Shown piece by piece: positions 34,512 through 45,830 of a DNA stretch of 64,000 nt. Source of the DNA: Rugalucina vietnamica (Eukaryota; Mollusca; Bivalvia; Lucinida; Lucinidae); the NCBI GenBank assembly GCA_964017185.1, contig OZ024870.1, positions 27,613,621-27,677,620 on the forward strand, given 5' to 3'. The notes under the pieces are model-generated. The model saw only the letters and a program-made list of their open reading frames with translations. It was not told where the DNA came from and ran no database searches. Position 1 is the first letter of the stretch. Each line of letters begins with the position of its first letter. The position numbers and the translations under genes are program-made.

Positions 34512-35206
34512 AAAGTGTATGAAGTATGAATGCTACTGTAAATGATTAGTTGTTGTCAAGGTATGGGGCCTACAAAAGCTACATAACAGTAGATCAATTT
34601 TACAGTGTTCTAGATTTTAACACTTCTAGCCCCACCCAAGGCATAGACCCAGGGATCCAATGACATGAAATGAACTCACCCTATTGGGTACCACCATCCC
34701 AACTATGGTTTTGTCTAATATTTGGTTGTCAATATATAGACATCTAGAAAACTTTAGCACAGGAAAGTCAATTTTTGATGGTTTTCTATATTTTCAACCA
34801 TTCTCCCCACCCCATCACCCCAGCAAGGACATCGGGCTCCGACGCCATGAAGTAAAAGCCAACCCTTCAGGGCATCTACATGTATGGTCGAAGTATTAAT
34901 ATTTTCTGATATGGAGTTGTCAATATACAGAGTTCTAGAACTTTTTTACATAGAAAATGTCATTTTGAAGGTGTTCTAGATTTTAACCTCTAGCCCCACC
35001 AGTTGGGCATGGACCCAGGATCTCGATGACTTGGAATGAAAGCCAACCATACTGGATACCTATGTGCCAAATATGAATGCTTTCAGTTCAGTGGCCGTCA
35101 AGTTATGGACTTCTAAAAAACATTTACGCAAGTGTGAGAGGAACGGGAACGCACACGACCGAGGTGATTACAACAACTCTATGCACTTCCTGCAGTCAAG
35201 CTAAAA

Positions 35207-36460
35207 CAAGAGGATCAATGGTCCTGTAGACGCTCAGCTAGGATCTGAGATATATACCAATAACCAAGACCCTGCCATAAAATAGGCCAAGGTCACCATG
35301 GTCATAATTTATGTACACATTGTAGTACTATAGTCCACAATGCTACATGCCAAGTAGTGTAGTTGAAATTGGTCCACCGGTTCCAGAGATTTTTGAAGGG
35401 TTCTGCCATATATGTGCATCATGCGGCCATCTAGGTCATGTGACCAGAATTATCTATGTACACATTGATTACCCCTTCCTATAGATCTATGCTTCATATC
35501 AAATGTGGCTTTGATTAGCCAAGCCGTTTCAGAGAAGAAGATCTTTGAATATTATGGTTATATACATGAATATTGCCCTGGGGTTGGGGAAGACCAGCCC
35601 CTGGGCTCTATTTTTTTTCAGAATCACAAATCTTCAGTCCACTTACCCATTTCCTTCAAGTTTTTCCACATTTTTCCACATTTTTCCACATTCAAATGCA
35701 TGAGTGACCTATGTTGACATTGCAGTAAAATAGGTCAAGGTCACCCCAGGGTCATGATTTACATATACTTTGCAGAGTTCCTTTCCCTTATGCTCCATGC
35801 TAATTCCCAAAATCATCGGCCTTCTGGTTCTGGAGAAGAAGATTTTTAAAGGTTTTCGCTATTTACAGCCATGGCGGTCATCTTGGTCATGTGACCTGGA
35901 CCATTTATATTAACTTTCATTCCCCTTCCTAAGGAGGCTCCACATGAAGTTTGGCTTTGATTGGCCAAACGGTTTCAGAGAAGAAGATCTTTGAACATTA
36001 TGGTAATAAACATGTATATTGCCCCGGGATGGAGGGCAGACCAGCCCCTGGGTCCAAATGGTTTCAGAATCACAAATCTGCAGTCCATTTCCTTCAAGTT
36101 TTTCCTTTCAAATGACATTTTGACAATTTTTCCCATTCAAATGCATGGGCGACCTATGTTGACCTTGCAGTAACATAGGTCAATGTCATCCCAGGGTCAT
36201 GATTTTCCCCTTCCTAAGGATGCTCCACATGAAGTTTGACTTTGATAGGCCAAGCGGTTTCAGAGAAGATCTTTGAACATAATTGTAATATACATGTACA
36301 TGTATATTGCCCCGTGGTGGGGGCAGATCAGCCCCTGGGGTCCTAATTTTTTCAGAACCACAAATCTTCAGTCCACTTGCCCATATCCTTCGTTTTTTCA
36401 TTCAAATGACATTTTGACAATTTTCCCCATTCACATGCATGGGCGACCTACATTGATTTC
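35207..36460 (+). mobile_element. Family I element, 3'-truncated
   Basis: It starts AGAGGATCAATGGTCCTG directly after the AAAA of the family II hairpin. Its first unit is aberrant (a fused GACCAAGACCC junction near 35265). It contains about two and a half further units with GCTTTGATTGGCCAA and CAAATGCATGGGCGACCTA, and stops near 36460 without hairpin or microsatellite. Confidence 0.7.
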
Positions 36461-37180
36461 AAGCTTGTATATTAAAGCACAGGCTAAATGTAAAATTTTT
36501 GCTCTACAGACCATGTATTATCTTCTTAGGTGCACCTTCAAACTTTGATCTATATAGCTTTTTGGAGCTTCATGGACCTTGTTTAAGAATAGAACATGTC
36601 CTATTCCATACACCTTGACTTATACATCTTTTTCATTATCTGAATGACTCACTGCCAATGAAATTCCAGGGTATGGGGTAAAAGGGCCATGTGTAAATGC
36701 TTGTGAACAATTCTGTAGCATCATGGCTTAAAAATCTGCATAAAAAATGGCAAACCAGATTTGGCAGACTAGAAGTTATTTGAGGTGGAAACATTAGCCC
36801 ATCTGTATGAGAACAAACCTGTTCTATGGGATATAAATTTGACCGAATATTCAAAGAAGGATGCAAAGCACAAAGCACTAGCTAAAATTCAAGAACATTC
36901 ATTTTGAAAATTAAAATGTTAAATTGTCCTGTTAAAATTGATCTGTTAAAAGGAAAGAACAAAGGTTCCTGCACCTTGGTGTATCATGTAGTTCTACAAG
37001 GTCTATAAACCAAAAATTATGTACATCACAAGATGTATACATCTTGTATCTCTTGTGTAGCTCAGGCTTAAATACAACAACTGAATTTAAAATCCCAACC
37101 CAGATAGAAAAAGAAATAAAACGGAGTACAAAACTTCACAAAAATGTTTCAACAAGCATGAAAAGCAATATGACTACCTC
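36461..37180. other. No gene recognised
   Basis: AT-rich sequence. No repeat of this window and no protein-like frame were seen. Confidence 0.5.
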
Positions 37181-37182
37181 TT

Positions 37183-37785
37183 TCCTCAATCCTCAACCAA
37201 TACAAAAGTTCGAATGAATACAAAAGTGTAAGTACATGTAGGCAGAATATTCAGAAGATATTAAACAGAATTTCAGGTATGATGTGAGCCGCATCATGAG
37301 AAAACCGGATTTTGCCTATGCAAAAACAAAGGCGAAGATGATCAGCACCTTTGTTTTTGCTAGTTAAATAGAACAATTCCTCTTATTCCTCAATCCTCAA
37401 CCAATACAAAAGTTAGGCTGAATACAAAAGTGTAAGTACAACAGACTGCAGTGCTCTGTTACAGAGGTGTAGGCAGAATATACAGAAAATATTTAACTAA
37501 ATCACAGCAGAACTGTAGCTGAGAATTTCAGGTATGATGTGAGCCATGTCATGAGAAAACCAGAGTTTTGCCTAATAGATGTGAAAACAAAGGCGCAGAT
37601 CAGCTATGCAGTGAGTGCATAGCTGATCAGCATCTTTGTTTTCACTACCCGGATATAACTATTCCCCTTCTTCCAAAATCTAAAATTTCAAGAGTCTGTA
37701 CATCTTATGTAGATGCACAGGCCGGTTTGTTTCACACCTGGTATGGTTGGAAACCCTGAAGACCGGTTTTCTCCTGTCGTGGCTC
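37183..37785. repeat. Tandem duplication containing a partial and a full MITE
   Basis: A block starting CTCAATCCTCAACCAATAC occurs at about 37190 and 37390, each followed by ATTTCAGGTATGATGTGAGCC. In the first copy the MITE is deleted after its left half (37286-37362). In the second it is complete (37541-37785). Confidence 0.65.
37541..37785. mobile_element. GAGCC-type MITE with ATGT duplication
   Basis: The ends are GAGCCATGTCATGAGAAAACC and GGTTTTCTCCTGTCGTGGCTC. ATGT flanks both sides (37537-37540, 37786-37789). The core palindrome is GATCAGCTATGCAGTG / CATAGCTGATCAGC. Confidence 0.85.
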
Positions 37786-38137
37786 ATGTACATTAGATTT
37801 TGCTGGCCTGCTCCTCTGTCCAAATTTTTATCAATCTTAGCCAAGATGTGTACTTGAGAAAATATCAGGTGTTCTTAACTTTTATATAACCCTTAAAAAT
37901 ATTTAAATAGTAAATCACAACAGTTTTGTGAATAACATTACAGTATGGACATGTGTATGGTAACCTGTTCAAGTTGAACCGTGATAGAATGTTTAACACT
38001 GTTTAACCTATGTGCTAGAAGAAATTCTTATTTTCTAAGACTGAGCATCAATTTCTGCATTACGAAAACTTGCCCATGCAAAAACAGGGATTTTTTCACT
38101 TGTAAAATTTGAAAATTTCATTAGAAAAAATTGGATG

Positions 38138-38245
38138 TTTTTCTTATTTTTGCTCAAAATATAGATTGTGGGTACACGTTAGAACCGCCTCGCCGAGGCG
38201 GTTCTTGTGTACCCACAATCTATGTTTTGGAGCAAAAATAAGAAA
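38138..38245. mobile_element. Perfect-stem palindromic element
   Basis: Two arms of about 53 bp pair almost completely, from TTTTTCTTATTTTTGCTC to the centre CCTCGCCGAGG. A second copy lies at 52726-52823, where part of one arm near the centre has been lost. Both copies lie near the same host motif (CATGC... ATTTTT...ATTTCATT). Confidence 0.75.
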
Positions 38246-39637
38246 CTTAGGTATACCCCTGCAAACACCAGTTTTACTATATAAAAGTGGGGTTTAAGGG
38301 GGTATTCATTGCACGGACATGTTTTCCTGATGGACTTGTTTGTTTGATTTTGAAATCATAGCTGGCTTGCCAGCTCAACAAGGTCAGAAATATTTACACC
38401 TTTGCTAGCACAAATGAAAATCATTACATGACCTCACCAGTTTTTATGTACATCCAACATCTTGCAGCAAAAAGACCAATGATGGCTTTTTCTTGTTCTT
38501 CTGTTACCAGCAGTGTTATCTGGTAGCTAATCATTTTGTATCGTACTAGTGGTTTCTGTTTGAAGACCTGAAAGTAACAATTCAAGAAATACACACCTCA
38601 TTCTGATGATGCTCTTTTGGCAATATGGTTCATCTGCATAACTTTTTTTAGGCATTACATGTATTATGATACAGACAAGTTCACAGCATATGTTTGTTAG
38701 TTTAAATTGATGATTTATGTCCCAGTCAACAGCTATCATTATGGATATGTCAGAATGTTACCTCCATTTTTTGGGACTTTCAAAATGTCAGAGAAGTAGC
38801 TTTAAAGTAAAGGAGATCTTACTGAAAAGAAAAAAGATCAATTTATAAATTGTCTACACCTCATGAATATGACAAGGAGAATTCCATGATTGTTGGTGTG
38901 AAGGGATCGGCAATCATGGCTAGAAGGAAATCTGATGGACGAATCATTACCAGAGATGTAGCCTTGCTTAGAAATAAAGAAATACGCTTTTTGTAATTTT
39001 CATTTTCTTTTTTTCAATCTCTGTGGCTAGTCTAGTCTATAGTCTCGATTTCTTGAACTCAGCCAAGTTGATTGGAGAAAAATTCATTGATAGACTACCT
39101 ATAGACTCTGAATTTAAATTTCAAAGTAGAGAATTAGTCAAGCAGCTTGTGTTGACAAACGGACAAGACAAATTTTTGTTCATGTTAAGTTGTAAATTTT
39201 TGCGTAATTTTCTTACAAGAAGTTAGCTTATGAGTATGTTCTATTGTTTTCTATATATAGTGTTTCCCCCACTCCCAAAAAAGGGCATGGTAAGGTTGCT
39301 TAAACAGGGCACTTTCTGATGTGTAGCAACATGTCAAAAGGGAACTTTCAGCGTGCGACGGCAAGCAAAAGGGCACATTTATGCAAAGTCATTGAATTAA
39401 ACACTTATTATATTTTCTCTGTAATTTCAAATTTGCTTTTCTGCTTAAATTGTTCTTTCCTCAATTTCCATATTTCAGGATTCACTTTTACCAGAGACAA
39501 CTTAGAAAATTTCTTTTCCCTCTGCCTCACATTACTTTAATACTGAATAAACCAGTCCATAAGAGATGACCTCACTCATAATTTGTTTTGAATAGTAAAC
39601 TAATAATTGAAACTAATTAAATGGCTCACTTATATTT
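38246..39637. other. No gene recognised
   Basis: AT-rich sequence with weak frames. At 39259 AGTGTTTCCCCC faces an inverted GGGGAAACACT at 43195-43205; see the findings. Confidence 0.45.
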
Positions 39638-39872
39638 GAGCCGCGACGCGAGAAAACCGGTCTTCGGGGTTTCCGACAAGGTCCGACACAAACCGGGCTG
39701 TACAGTCTCAGAAGCAGGCTAGAAGCTTGAAATTTCGGATATAAGAAGAAGGGGAAATATACTATCCGTGTAGCGAAAACAAAGGCGCTGATCAGCTTCG
39801 CGGTAACCGCGAAGCTGATCTGCGCCTTTGTTTTCGCATAGGCAAAAATCCGGTTTTCTCACGATGCGGCTC
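39638..39872. mobile_element. GAGCCGCG MITE, best-preserved copy
   Basis: The 235-bp element has ends GAGCCGCGACGCGAGAAAAC and the complement-like GTTTTCTCACGATGCGGCTC. ATTT flanks both sides (39634-39637, 39873-39876). The core GCTGATCAGCTTCGCGG / CCGCGAAGCTGATC is flanked by GCGAAAACAAAGGC and GCCTTTGTTTTCGC. Flanks here (ATTT) and at other copies (AATT, ATGT) show a 4-bp duplication. It is non-coding. Confidence 0.85.
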
Positions 39873-39904
39873 ATTTAATACCAGGTAGGACATTCAATTT
39901 TCAC

Positions 39905-39995
39905 ACCTTTTCTTATAAGGAAGTGTCTCGGCGTCTGGTACCGGACGAATTAGGCTAGAGTCTCCGCGTCCGGCAATGCCGGACCCCGAGCCTAT
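39905..39995. repeat. Inverted repeat arm, partner at 42805-42890
   Basis: GGAAGTGT(C/T)TCGG, GGTACC(G/A)GACGAATT and TCTCCGCGTCCG occur here and in inverse orientation at 42805-42890. The arms enclose about 2.8 kb that contains other mobile elements. Confidence 0.6.
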
Positions 39996-40461
39996 CCTCA
40001 ATGGAATGGTTCCTTGTCCGGCACTACATTTTTCTTACCAGTTTCTTGGTTGTACATGTACGTAGTAAAAAGTACTTATAATTTGATTACTATCAATAAA
40101 ATTTGTAGAATTTTTTTTTTTCATTCGTGTTGCACCATTTTGAAAAGGGGATGTAACTCTGAATTTGTTTATGTCATGTGCAAAGATGAAATTGTAGCGA
40201 ATTCAATATCATGTTACATTTTGGTTGTTGAATAAAAGTATTATCTTGTATTTTCCTTATCAAATATAATTATCTATCAAATAAGTTCTTTAAGCCCATG
40301 TATTTAAACTTGCGTTAAATGATGCCAATTAGCCTCTTCTCATCTTTAAGGTAACCAGAAAACCCCGAATTGCGCGCCTCTTTTGATCCTTGTGATGACT
40401 GCTAATTGATCTCCGACAACAAACGACCATTCTCAAGTAAAGCAAACAAACAATATAATTA

Positions 40462-40648
40462 CAGGTCAACCTCATTATAACGCTATCTTTGGGGTCCATA
40501 GGAGCAGACCGTGTTATAAGTGAACCGTGTTATAATGAGGTTACTTACTATAGACATATAGCAAAATAATCAATTTGGGAGCCATGGCATGGCCGTGTTA
40601 TATTGAAAACCGCATTATAATGAGGCGCGTTATTATGAGGTTGAACTG
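40462..40648. mobile_element. Pogo/Tigger-like MITE
   Basis: The ends are CAGGTCAACCTCATTATAAC and GTTATTATGAGGTTGAACTG, flanked by TA on both sides (40460-40461, 40649-40650). A TA duplication with CAG(G/T)T-type ends is typical of Tc1/mariner-pogo elements. An internal repeat of CGTGTTATAATGAGG-like motifs fits the same family. It is 187 bp long and non-coding. Confidence 0.8.
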
Positions 40649-40750
40649 TACGTCAATTTTATTCTGGTTATATTATAACGGTTAAGTTAATCGTGCCATA
40701 TGATATGTTTAATTTGGTTTTTGACCAGATCAGACACAAACCGGTGATCA

Positions 40751-41366
40751 GTCAGGGACAAAACCTAAACAAGTTATAAAAAAAATAACTGAAACAAGTT
40801 ATTTTTCATCTTCCCTGCATCAGTCAAAATCTGTGAAGTTTTTCTTAATTAAATTGAAATATGCAGGGTTTTACGTAATTAAAATGTTAATGGGAGATGC
40901 AGCAAGATGAGAGCTTTATACTCACATGGCTGAAAGTTAGTATATACCATTAAGATTTTGAAAATTTCAGTTTTTTATGCAATTTTTTGGCATCAGAATG
41001 GCAAAATCCCTGATTTTAAAACATCTGTTCCCACCTTACCAGAATTTTGGCACATGTCTAGACAATTTTCCCAGGATGATGTAACTGTAATATAGCTACT
41101 ACAAAAGAATTTCTTCGTACGCATAGTCTAAAAAGTGGTACGCAGGTACTTCAAAGGCAAGTGGGGTAATGATACTTATAACCTATTCAAGTTAATATTG
41201 TCATAATTACTAATTAAAGCATAACTTATATAAGTGGTTTTTTGACCTGAAAAAAATATCCAAGAAAAGTTAACTCTAACATCTTGGAAAGGGAGATCAT
41301 TTAAAGTGTATTAATAACTTGTTTCAGTTATTTTTTTTATAACCTGTTTAGGTTTTGTCCCTGACT
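40751..41366. mobile_element. 616-bp hAT-like non-autonomous element
   Basis: GGTGATCA flanks both sides (40743-40750, 41367-41374). The TIRs pair about 55 bases, starting GTCAGGGACAAAACCTAAAC and continuing with AACAAGTTA and AAAAAATAACTGAAACAAG. The boundary could shift by one base, giving 7-8 bp duplications. The element sits inside a relic of the GAGCC-type MITE (left flank GACCAGATCAGACACAAACC). Confidence 0.8.
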
Positions 41367-41473
41367 GGTGATCATGCAGATGCAACGTATATGAACGTAT
41401 GGCCATTGGCCAATGATAAAAACATGTAAATAAATAAAAATTAAAACTGTCAGAGATCCTTTAAGAGCAGTGA

Positions 41474-41760
41474 AAAAAGTACAAATAGGCAATGATCAGG
41501 AAATGACGCAATCAGAAAGAAATTCCCACTCCATAAACCGAGGGGTGGGAAAAAACTAAAATGACACTTATACCATGAAAACATGTCGTAAGCCCAGTGA
41601 GCAGTTATTCCCCAATAGGCGGCCACTCAGTTACCCGAACTGAACTAAAAACATGAAAACTGCAAAACGCACATAAGGCCCAAACAGCACAAAAATTTGA
41701 CTCCAAAACACAAAACAATTAGAACCGCCTTGGAACGATCAGTAATATAAAATTACTAAA
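41474..41760 (+). repeat. Dispersed repeat R-290, longest clean copy
   Basis: It runs from AAAAGTACAAATAGGCAATG to ATCAGTAATATAAAATTAC. It shares its full length with 10690-10975 (inverted) and with the first 300 bp of the insert at 27898. Confidence 0.75.
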
Positions 41761-41929
41761 AAATGTCCATGTTATAATCTGTTTATCACATCTTAAAAAT
41801 CTTCTATTCAACGAATTTTTATATAGAAATATGAAAAATTACCAATTACTGTGTAGAAAAAGAAAACGACGCCATTAAAATGACGTAACGTCATTTCACT
41901 TGACTTCACGTATTTCGTCATGCGACAAT

Positions 41930-42320
41930 GTCGCATGCGGGCACGATAACCTCTCTCCATTCAAAATGCTTGATTTCAGGTTATCAGCCCGCCCGTACTG
42001 ATAACCAGAAGGCGGGAAACACATTATCACATATGCAAACTTAAGGTTATCGCTGGAAATATAGGTCTAAGTATGTGAAAAGCGGCGTTACCCGCACGAC
42101 AGGGAAATCGAAATCCAAATGTTAAAAATGTTGATACATTTTAAGTTGATAAATATTATACACTAGCTTCAAAACTGAAATAGAATATTACCCATGCAGG
42201 AATTTTTAACTTTTTAATTAGCAAAATTATTATTTTGCTGAAATTGGCTCACCTGTGAATTTACCTGTATTTAAATATCAGCCATGCGTATACATGCGTA
42301 AATGAGAAAGTAATATCTTA
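41930..42320. repeat. Dispersed repeat, inverted partner at 51762-51965
   Basis: The part from CCGCACGACAGGGAAATCG (about 42090) to CATGCGTAAATGAGAAAGTAA matches the reverse complement of 51762-51965. The first part carries two inverted GATAACC...GGTTATC motifs. Confidence 0.6.
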
Positions 42321-42629
42321 ATCACATGTTAATAAAAGAATGTGGTAATACAAAGACAAATAATAAACAGCCTTTGATTATAACAATTGAGTATGGAAAC
42401 CTTTCAGTAACACAATTAAAAAGCATTTACAATGCTTATATTTTTCTCCGTTGTTAGAAATCTTCTCTGATTCAGTTGATATCAGCTGGAATAATCAAAA
42501 CAAATTAGTTTTCCTATTCATAATTAACAACAATGTAAATTTCGAATGTATATCAATAGCTAAACACATAATTAATTTGTTTAGTGACAAATTAATAGTT
42601 AAATGCATACGTAAGCTTGTTAGCAGATC

Positions 42630-42890
42630 TCATTCTCCCGTCCTGCCGATAGCCAATACCTGTAGCATTGGCTATCCGCAGGACGGTCGGGCGGATAACT
42701 CCGCTTATCGACACAACTGTCATGCGGATGCGGTGTTATCGGCATGACCGTCGTGGTTAGCCTCCGCCGTGCCAGACATCGAGCCATTCTAGTTAGGATA
42801 GGCTTGAAATCCAACATTATCGGACGCGGAGACTTTAGCCCAATTCGTCTGGTACCGGACCCCCGAAACACTTCCTTCTTATTAACAGCT
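42630..42890. repeat. Hairpin-rich GC segment and inverted repeat arm
   Basis: GATAGCCAATACC... ...GCATTGGCTATC at about 42646-42672 folds into a hairpin, and further inverted motifs follow (CCGTCCTGC / GCAGGACGG). The right part, 42805-42890, is the inverse of 39905-39995. Confidence 0.55.
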
Positions 42891-43557
42891 CATTTGGTGT
42901 CAAATTGGGTAATTGTCAAATTAGTAATTATCAACATTTGCCACTGCAATTAAGTGAAAATAAACAAGGGAATTAAAGCTAGCAACTGTGGAAGTCATGA
43001 TCATAAATTTTGCCAAATTTGTTTCTGCAGACTTCAAGCAAAAAGACTTGTAGCTTTCTTATTTTTCGTCCAATTTTTACAAACTTATCACCAAAATATA
43101 GGGCACAGAATGTGGATTCAGAAAAATGGCTGGGGAAAAAGGGCATGGTACTAGAGAAAAAGGGCAAGATGTGGCGCCATAGTAAAAGTGGCTAGGGGAA
43201 ACACTAATATACTTATATACTTTTTTCGTAACTTTAACAAAAGCCCCAAGCATCTGTATCAGAAGATCTTGTTGTCTACGCGCCAGCGCGTAGACTACTC
43301 TAAGGTTTGAGATTGACCTACTTATAAGACAACTCATACACCTCTCTACAACTGCAACTGCACGTTTGAGTCTAGTGGCTTGACCATCGTGTTAGTAGGA
43401 TTCCGGGTCGTTTCGCCAAGGACCGTGTAAACACCCCCAAACACCCATGCAAACCTCCCTTTGGTTGGTAACATTTGTAACAATGGTGCAGTAGGGACCA
43501 AAAATGGGGCAAATTGTTAAATTCGTGGAACTGGTGCATGATTGCATTCTATCTAAG
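42891..43557. other. No gene recognised; short perfect hairpin
   Basis: At 43274-43295 two 10-bp arms (GTCTACGCGC / GCGCGTAGAC) flank a CA dinucleotide. The repeated phrase AAAAAGGGCA occurs at 43137 and 43159. Nothing protein-like is visible. Confidence 0.5.
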
Positions 43558-45637
43558 CAGAATCAGAATCAGAATCAGAATAGTTTACTGGTGAAACGTC
43601 AAACTGACAATACTACACCAGGGGGGGATGGGGCTTGACCGGTGGGGGTTAGTCCCGAGCTCTCACAAGAGAAGTAAATTTAGACACACAATCATCTGAC
43701 AATTCAGCAGAGGAGATCAGAGAATCAGGGAGTTCATTCCAATCTCTAATGGTCTGGGGGAAGAAACTGTGTAAATAGGCATTTGTACTTGCTGAAGGTA
43801 TCTGAAATGCCAAGGAGTGTTGATTCCTACAACGCCTATTTTTGGGGATAAGGTCATCCGTGGGTATTTTTGCTCTCCCTTTTAGACCTTTGTAAAGTAA
43901 TATAATTCTATTATCCTTCCTTCTTTTCTGCAGGGATTCCCATTTTAGTTTTTTAAGGATGCCAGTCATACTACCTTTTTCATATGTATAGTTCCTAGTT
44001 ACAAACCTAGCCGCACGCTTTTGCACCTTCTCCAAATCATCTATCAAACCTTCATAATGAGGGTCCCAAACTGAACTACCATATTCAAGAATAGGTCTCA
44101 CCAGACCTTTGTAGGCAGCTTCTCTCACATCTTGGGGGCAAGAAAACAGATTTCGTCTCAAAAAACCAAGGGTCCTATTGGCTTTGGTACACACATTGCT
44201 GATGTGAGTATTCCATTTTAAATCCTTAGTTATTGTTACACCAAGATATTTGATACTCTCAACGTTTTCCAACACAGTACCCTCAAGCTTGTAAGAAGCC
44301 TGAATTTTACTAGTACGTTATTTGTCAGCTGCATCATATTGCACTTGACAGGTTGAAATCTCATACCCCATTTCCTGGCCCAACTACCTAATCGATCAAT
44401 ATCCTTCTGAAGTTTCACTGTATCCTCCTCATTCTTAATTTCACGATAACAAACACAATCATCAGCAAAGAGTCTGATTTCCGATTCAATATCTGAGGTG
44501 ATATCATTTATATGCAACGAAAACAACAAGGGGCCAAGAACGGTGCCCTGTGGGACACCAGATACAACAGGAGCCCAGTCTGATTTAACGCCATTAACCA
44601 CAACTCTTTGTTGTCTATAGCAAAGGAAGGCATCAATCCATTTAATTGTTTTCCCACCAATTCCATAACTGAACAATTTGCTTTTAAGGAGTTCATGCGG
44701 AGGAGTGTCAAAAGCTTTTTCGAAATCCAAGATAAATGTGTCAACCTGACCTTGATTGTCTAAGATTTTTGCCCAGTCATCAATCACTGTAGCTAACTGG
44801 GTTTCACAACTGTGGGATTTCCTGAATGCATGTTGCCTGTCTGACAAAAGTTTATGATGATCCAAATGGGACATGATATTAGAACACACTATATGTTCCA
44901 GAAGTTTGCAGGGTACGCAGGTCAAGGAAACTGGACGATAGTTGCAAGCAAGAGACCTGTCAGCCTTTTTGAACAGGGGACAAATGTTTGCTAAAGACCA
45001 TTCTTTGGGGATTTCACCCGAGTCTATTGACTGTTGAAAAAGATGTGCAAAAACAGGACCTAGCTCAGATGCCAATTCCTTAAGGACTCTAGGATGAAGC
45101 TCATCAGGACCTAAAGCTTTCGACGGGTTCAAACCTTCAGAAGTTTTGTGACACCTTCTTTGGATATCACTATGTCTTCCATAAACGGGGCTTTTCTATT
45201 CAGAAGAGGGACCTGGCTATGTTCAGTTTTGGTGAACACATCCGTAAACTGACCATTGAATTCACCAGCCTTTTCAAAATCTGATTCAGCAAGACCACTT
45301 CCATTTCGCTTTTTCAAAGGGGGGATACCTTGAACATCTTTTTTCTGACTATTTATGTACCGATAAAAATCTCTTGGATTAGCCTTAACATCACCAACCA
45401 AGTTATTTACATACAACTCATGCTGTTTTCTGATATCTGCTTTGATTTCTCTTCTCAAAGTTTCAAATTTCGTTCTAAATTTTGCATTCCCAGTTTTCTT
45501 CGCTTTAGCGTGAGTTGCATTTTTTCTACGAATCTTTCTTCTTATTTCAGGAGTTAACCATGGGACTGAGGAAACTGAGCGACTAGTCTTTGATGGGATA
45601 TGTTTATCCACTGATTCCTGGATAAAAGATGTGATCA
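43558..45637 (-). mobile_element. Jockey/CR1-like retrotransposon, copy 2, 5'-truncated
   Basis: Second copy of the family at 2981-5744. The 3' tail is CAGAAT repeated four times (plus strand 43558-43581). The 5' end is lost at about 45637, between the endonuclease and RT domains, so it is shorter than copy 1. Divergence from copy 1 is spread over the whole length, so the two are separate old insertions rather than a recent duplication. Confidence 0.85.
43649..45637 (-). pseudogene. Reverse transcriptase of copy 2, two frameshifts
   Basis: Three overlapping frames cover one RT. A single-base deletion near 45134 (KLLKV-stop where copy 1 has KLLKGLNPSKA) and another near 44318 (TNNVLVKF where copy 1 has TNKRSSKI) break it. 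RT motifs are present: DFEKAFD, SGVPQGTVLGPLLF, and FADD at 44458-44469. The region before the RT (PEIRRKIRRKNATHAKAKK and FYRYINSQKK) matches copy 1. The codon for leucine in NPSKALGPDE is intact here, which shows that the TGA of copy 1 is a mutation. Confidence 0.85.
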
Positions 45638-45639
45638 TC

Positions 45640-45830
45640 AACGGAATGAAATGAACCGACGGTATTGTGACGCTATATGGTCAGGTATGAAAGCTTTGAC
45701 CGCGCTCCACCTGCCGTGTAGCCAATTACATTCTATCCAAGCCACAACGGAAAGAAATGAACCGACAGTATCGTGACGGTCGATTGTCAGGTATGAATAC
45801 TTTCACCGCACAGCGTTTTATTTCTGTTCG
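45640..45830. repeat. Two-copy tandem repeat beside the truncated retrotransposon
   Basis: CAACGGAATGAAATGAACCG at 45639 and CAACGGAAAGAAATGAACCG at about 45747, each followed by GACNGTATYGTGACG and GTCAGGTATGAA. The period is about 108 bp. It starts exactly where the retrotransposon ends. Confidence 0.6.

Larger units (their letters stand above)
26653..35206 (+). mobile_element. Family II element carrying two large nested insertions
   Basis: The 5' end AAGAGCTGTCGCATGACAAC and CGCTCGACTGC starts at 26653. About 130-bp units run to 27345 and resume at 29297. One 175-bp unit begins near 29583 (GAGTTCTAGATTTTGACC), is interrupted at 29656, and resumes at 34512. Three more units follow, then GGGAACG sequence at about 35140, and the terminal hairpin ending TGCAGTCAAGCTAAAA at about 35204. 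The 3' GCAGTCAAGC complements the 5' motif. Family II units on both sides of each insert show that the retrotransposon (27346-29296) and the long-TIR element (29657-34511) came later. Confidence 0.75.
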
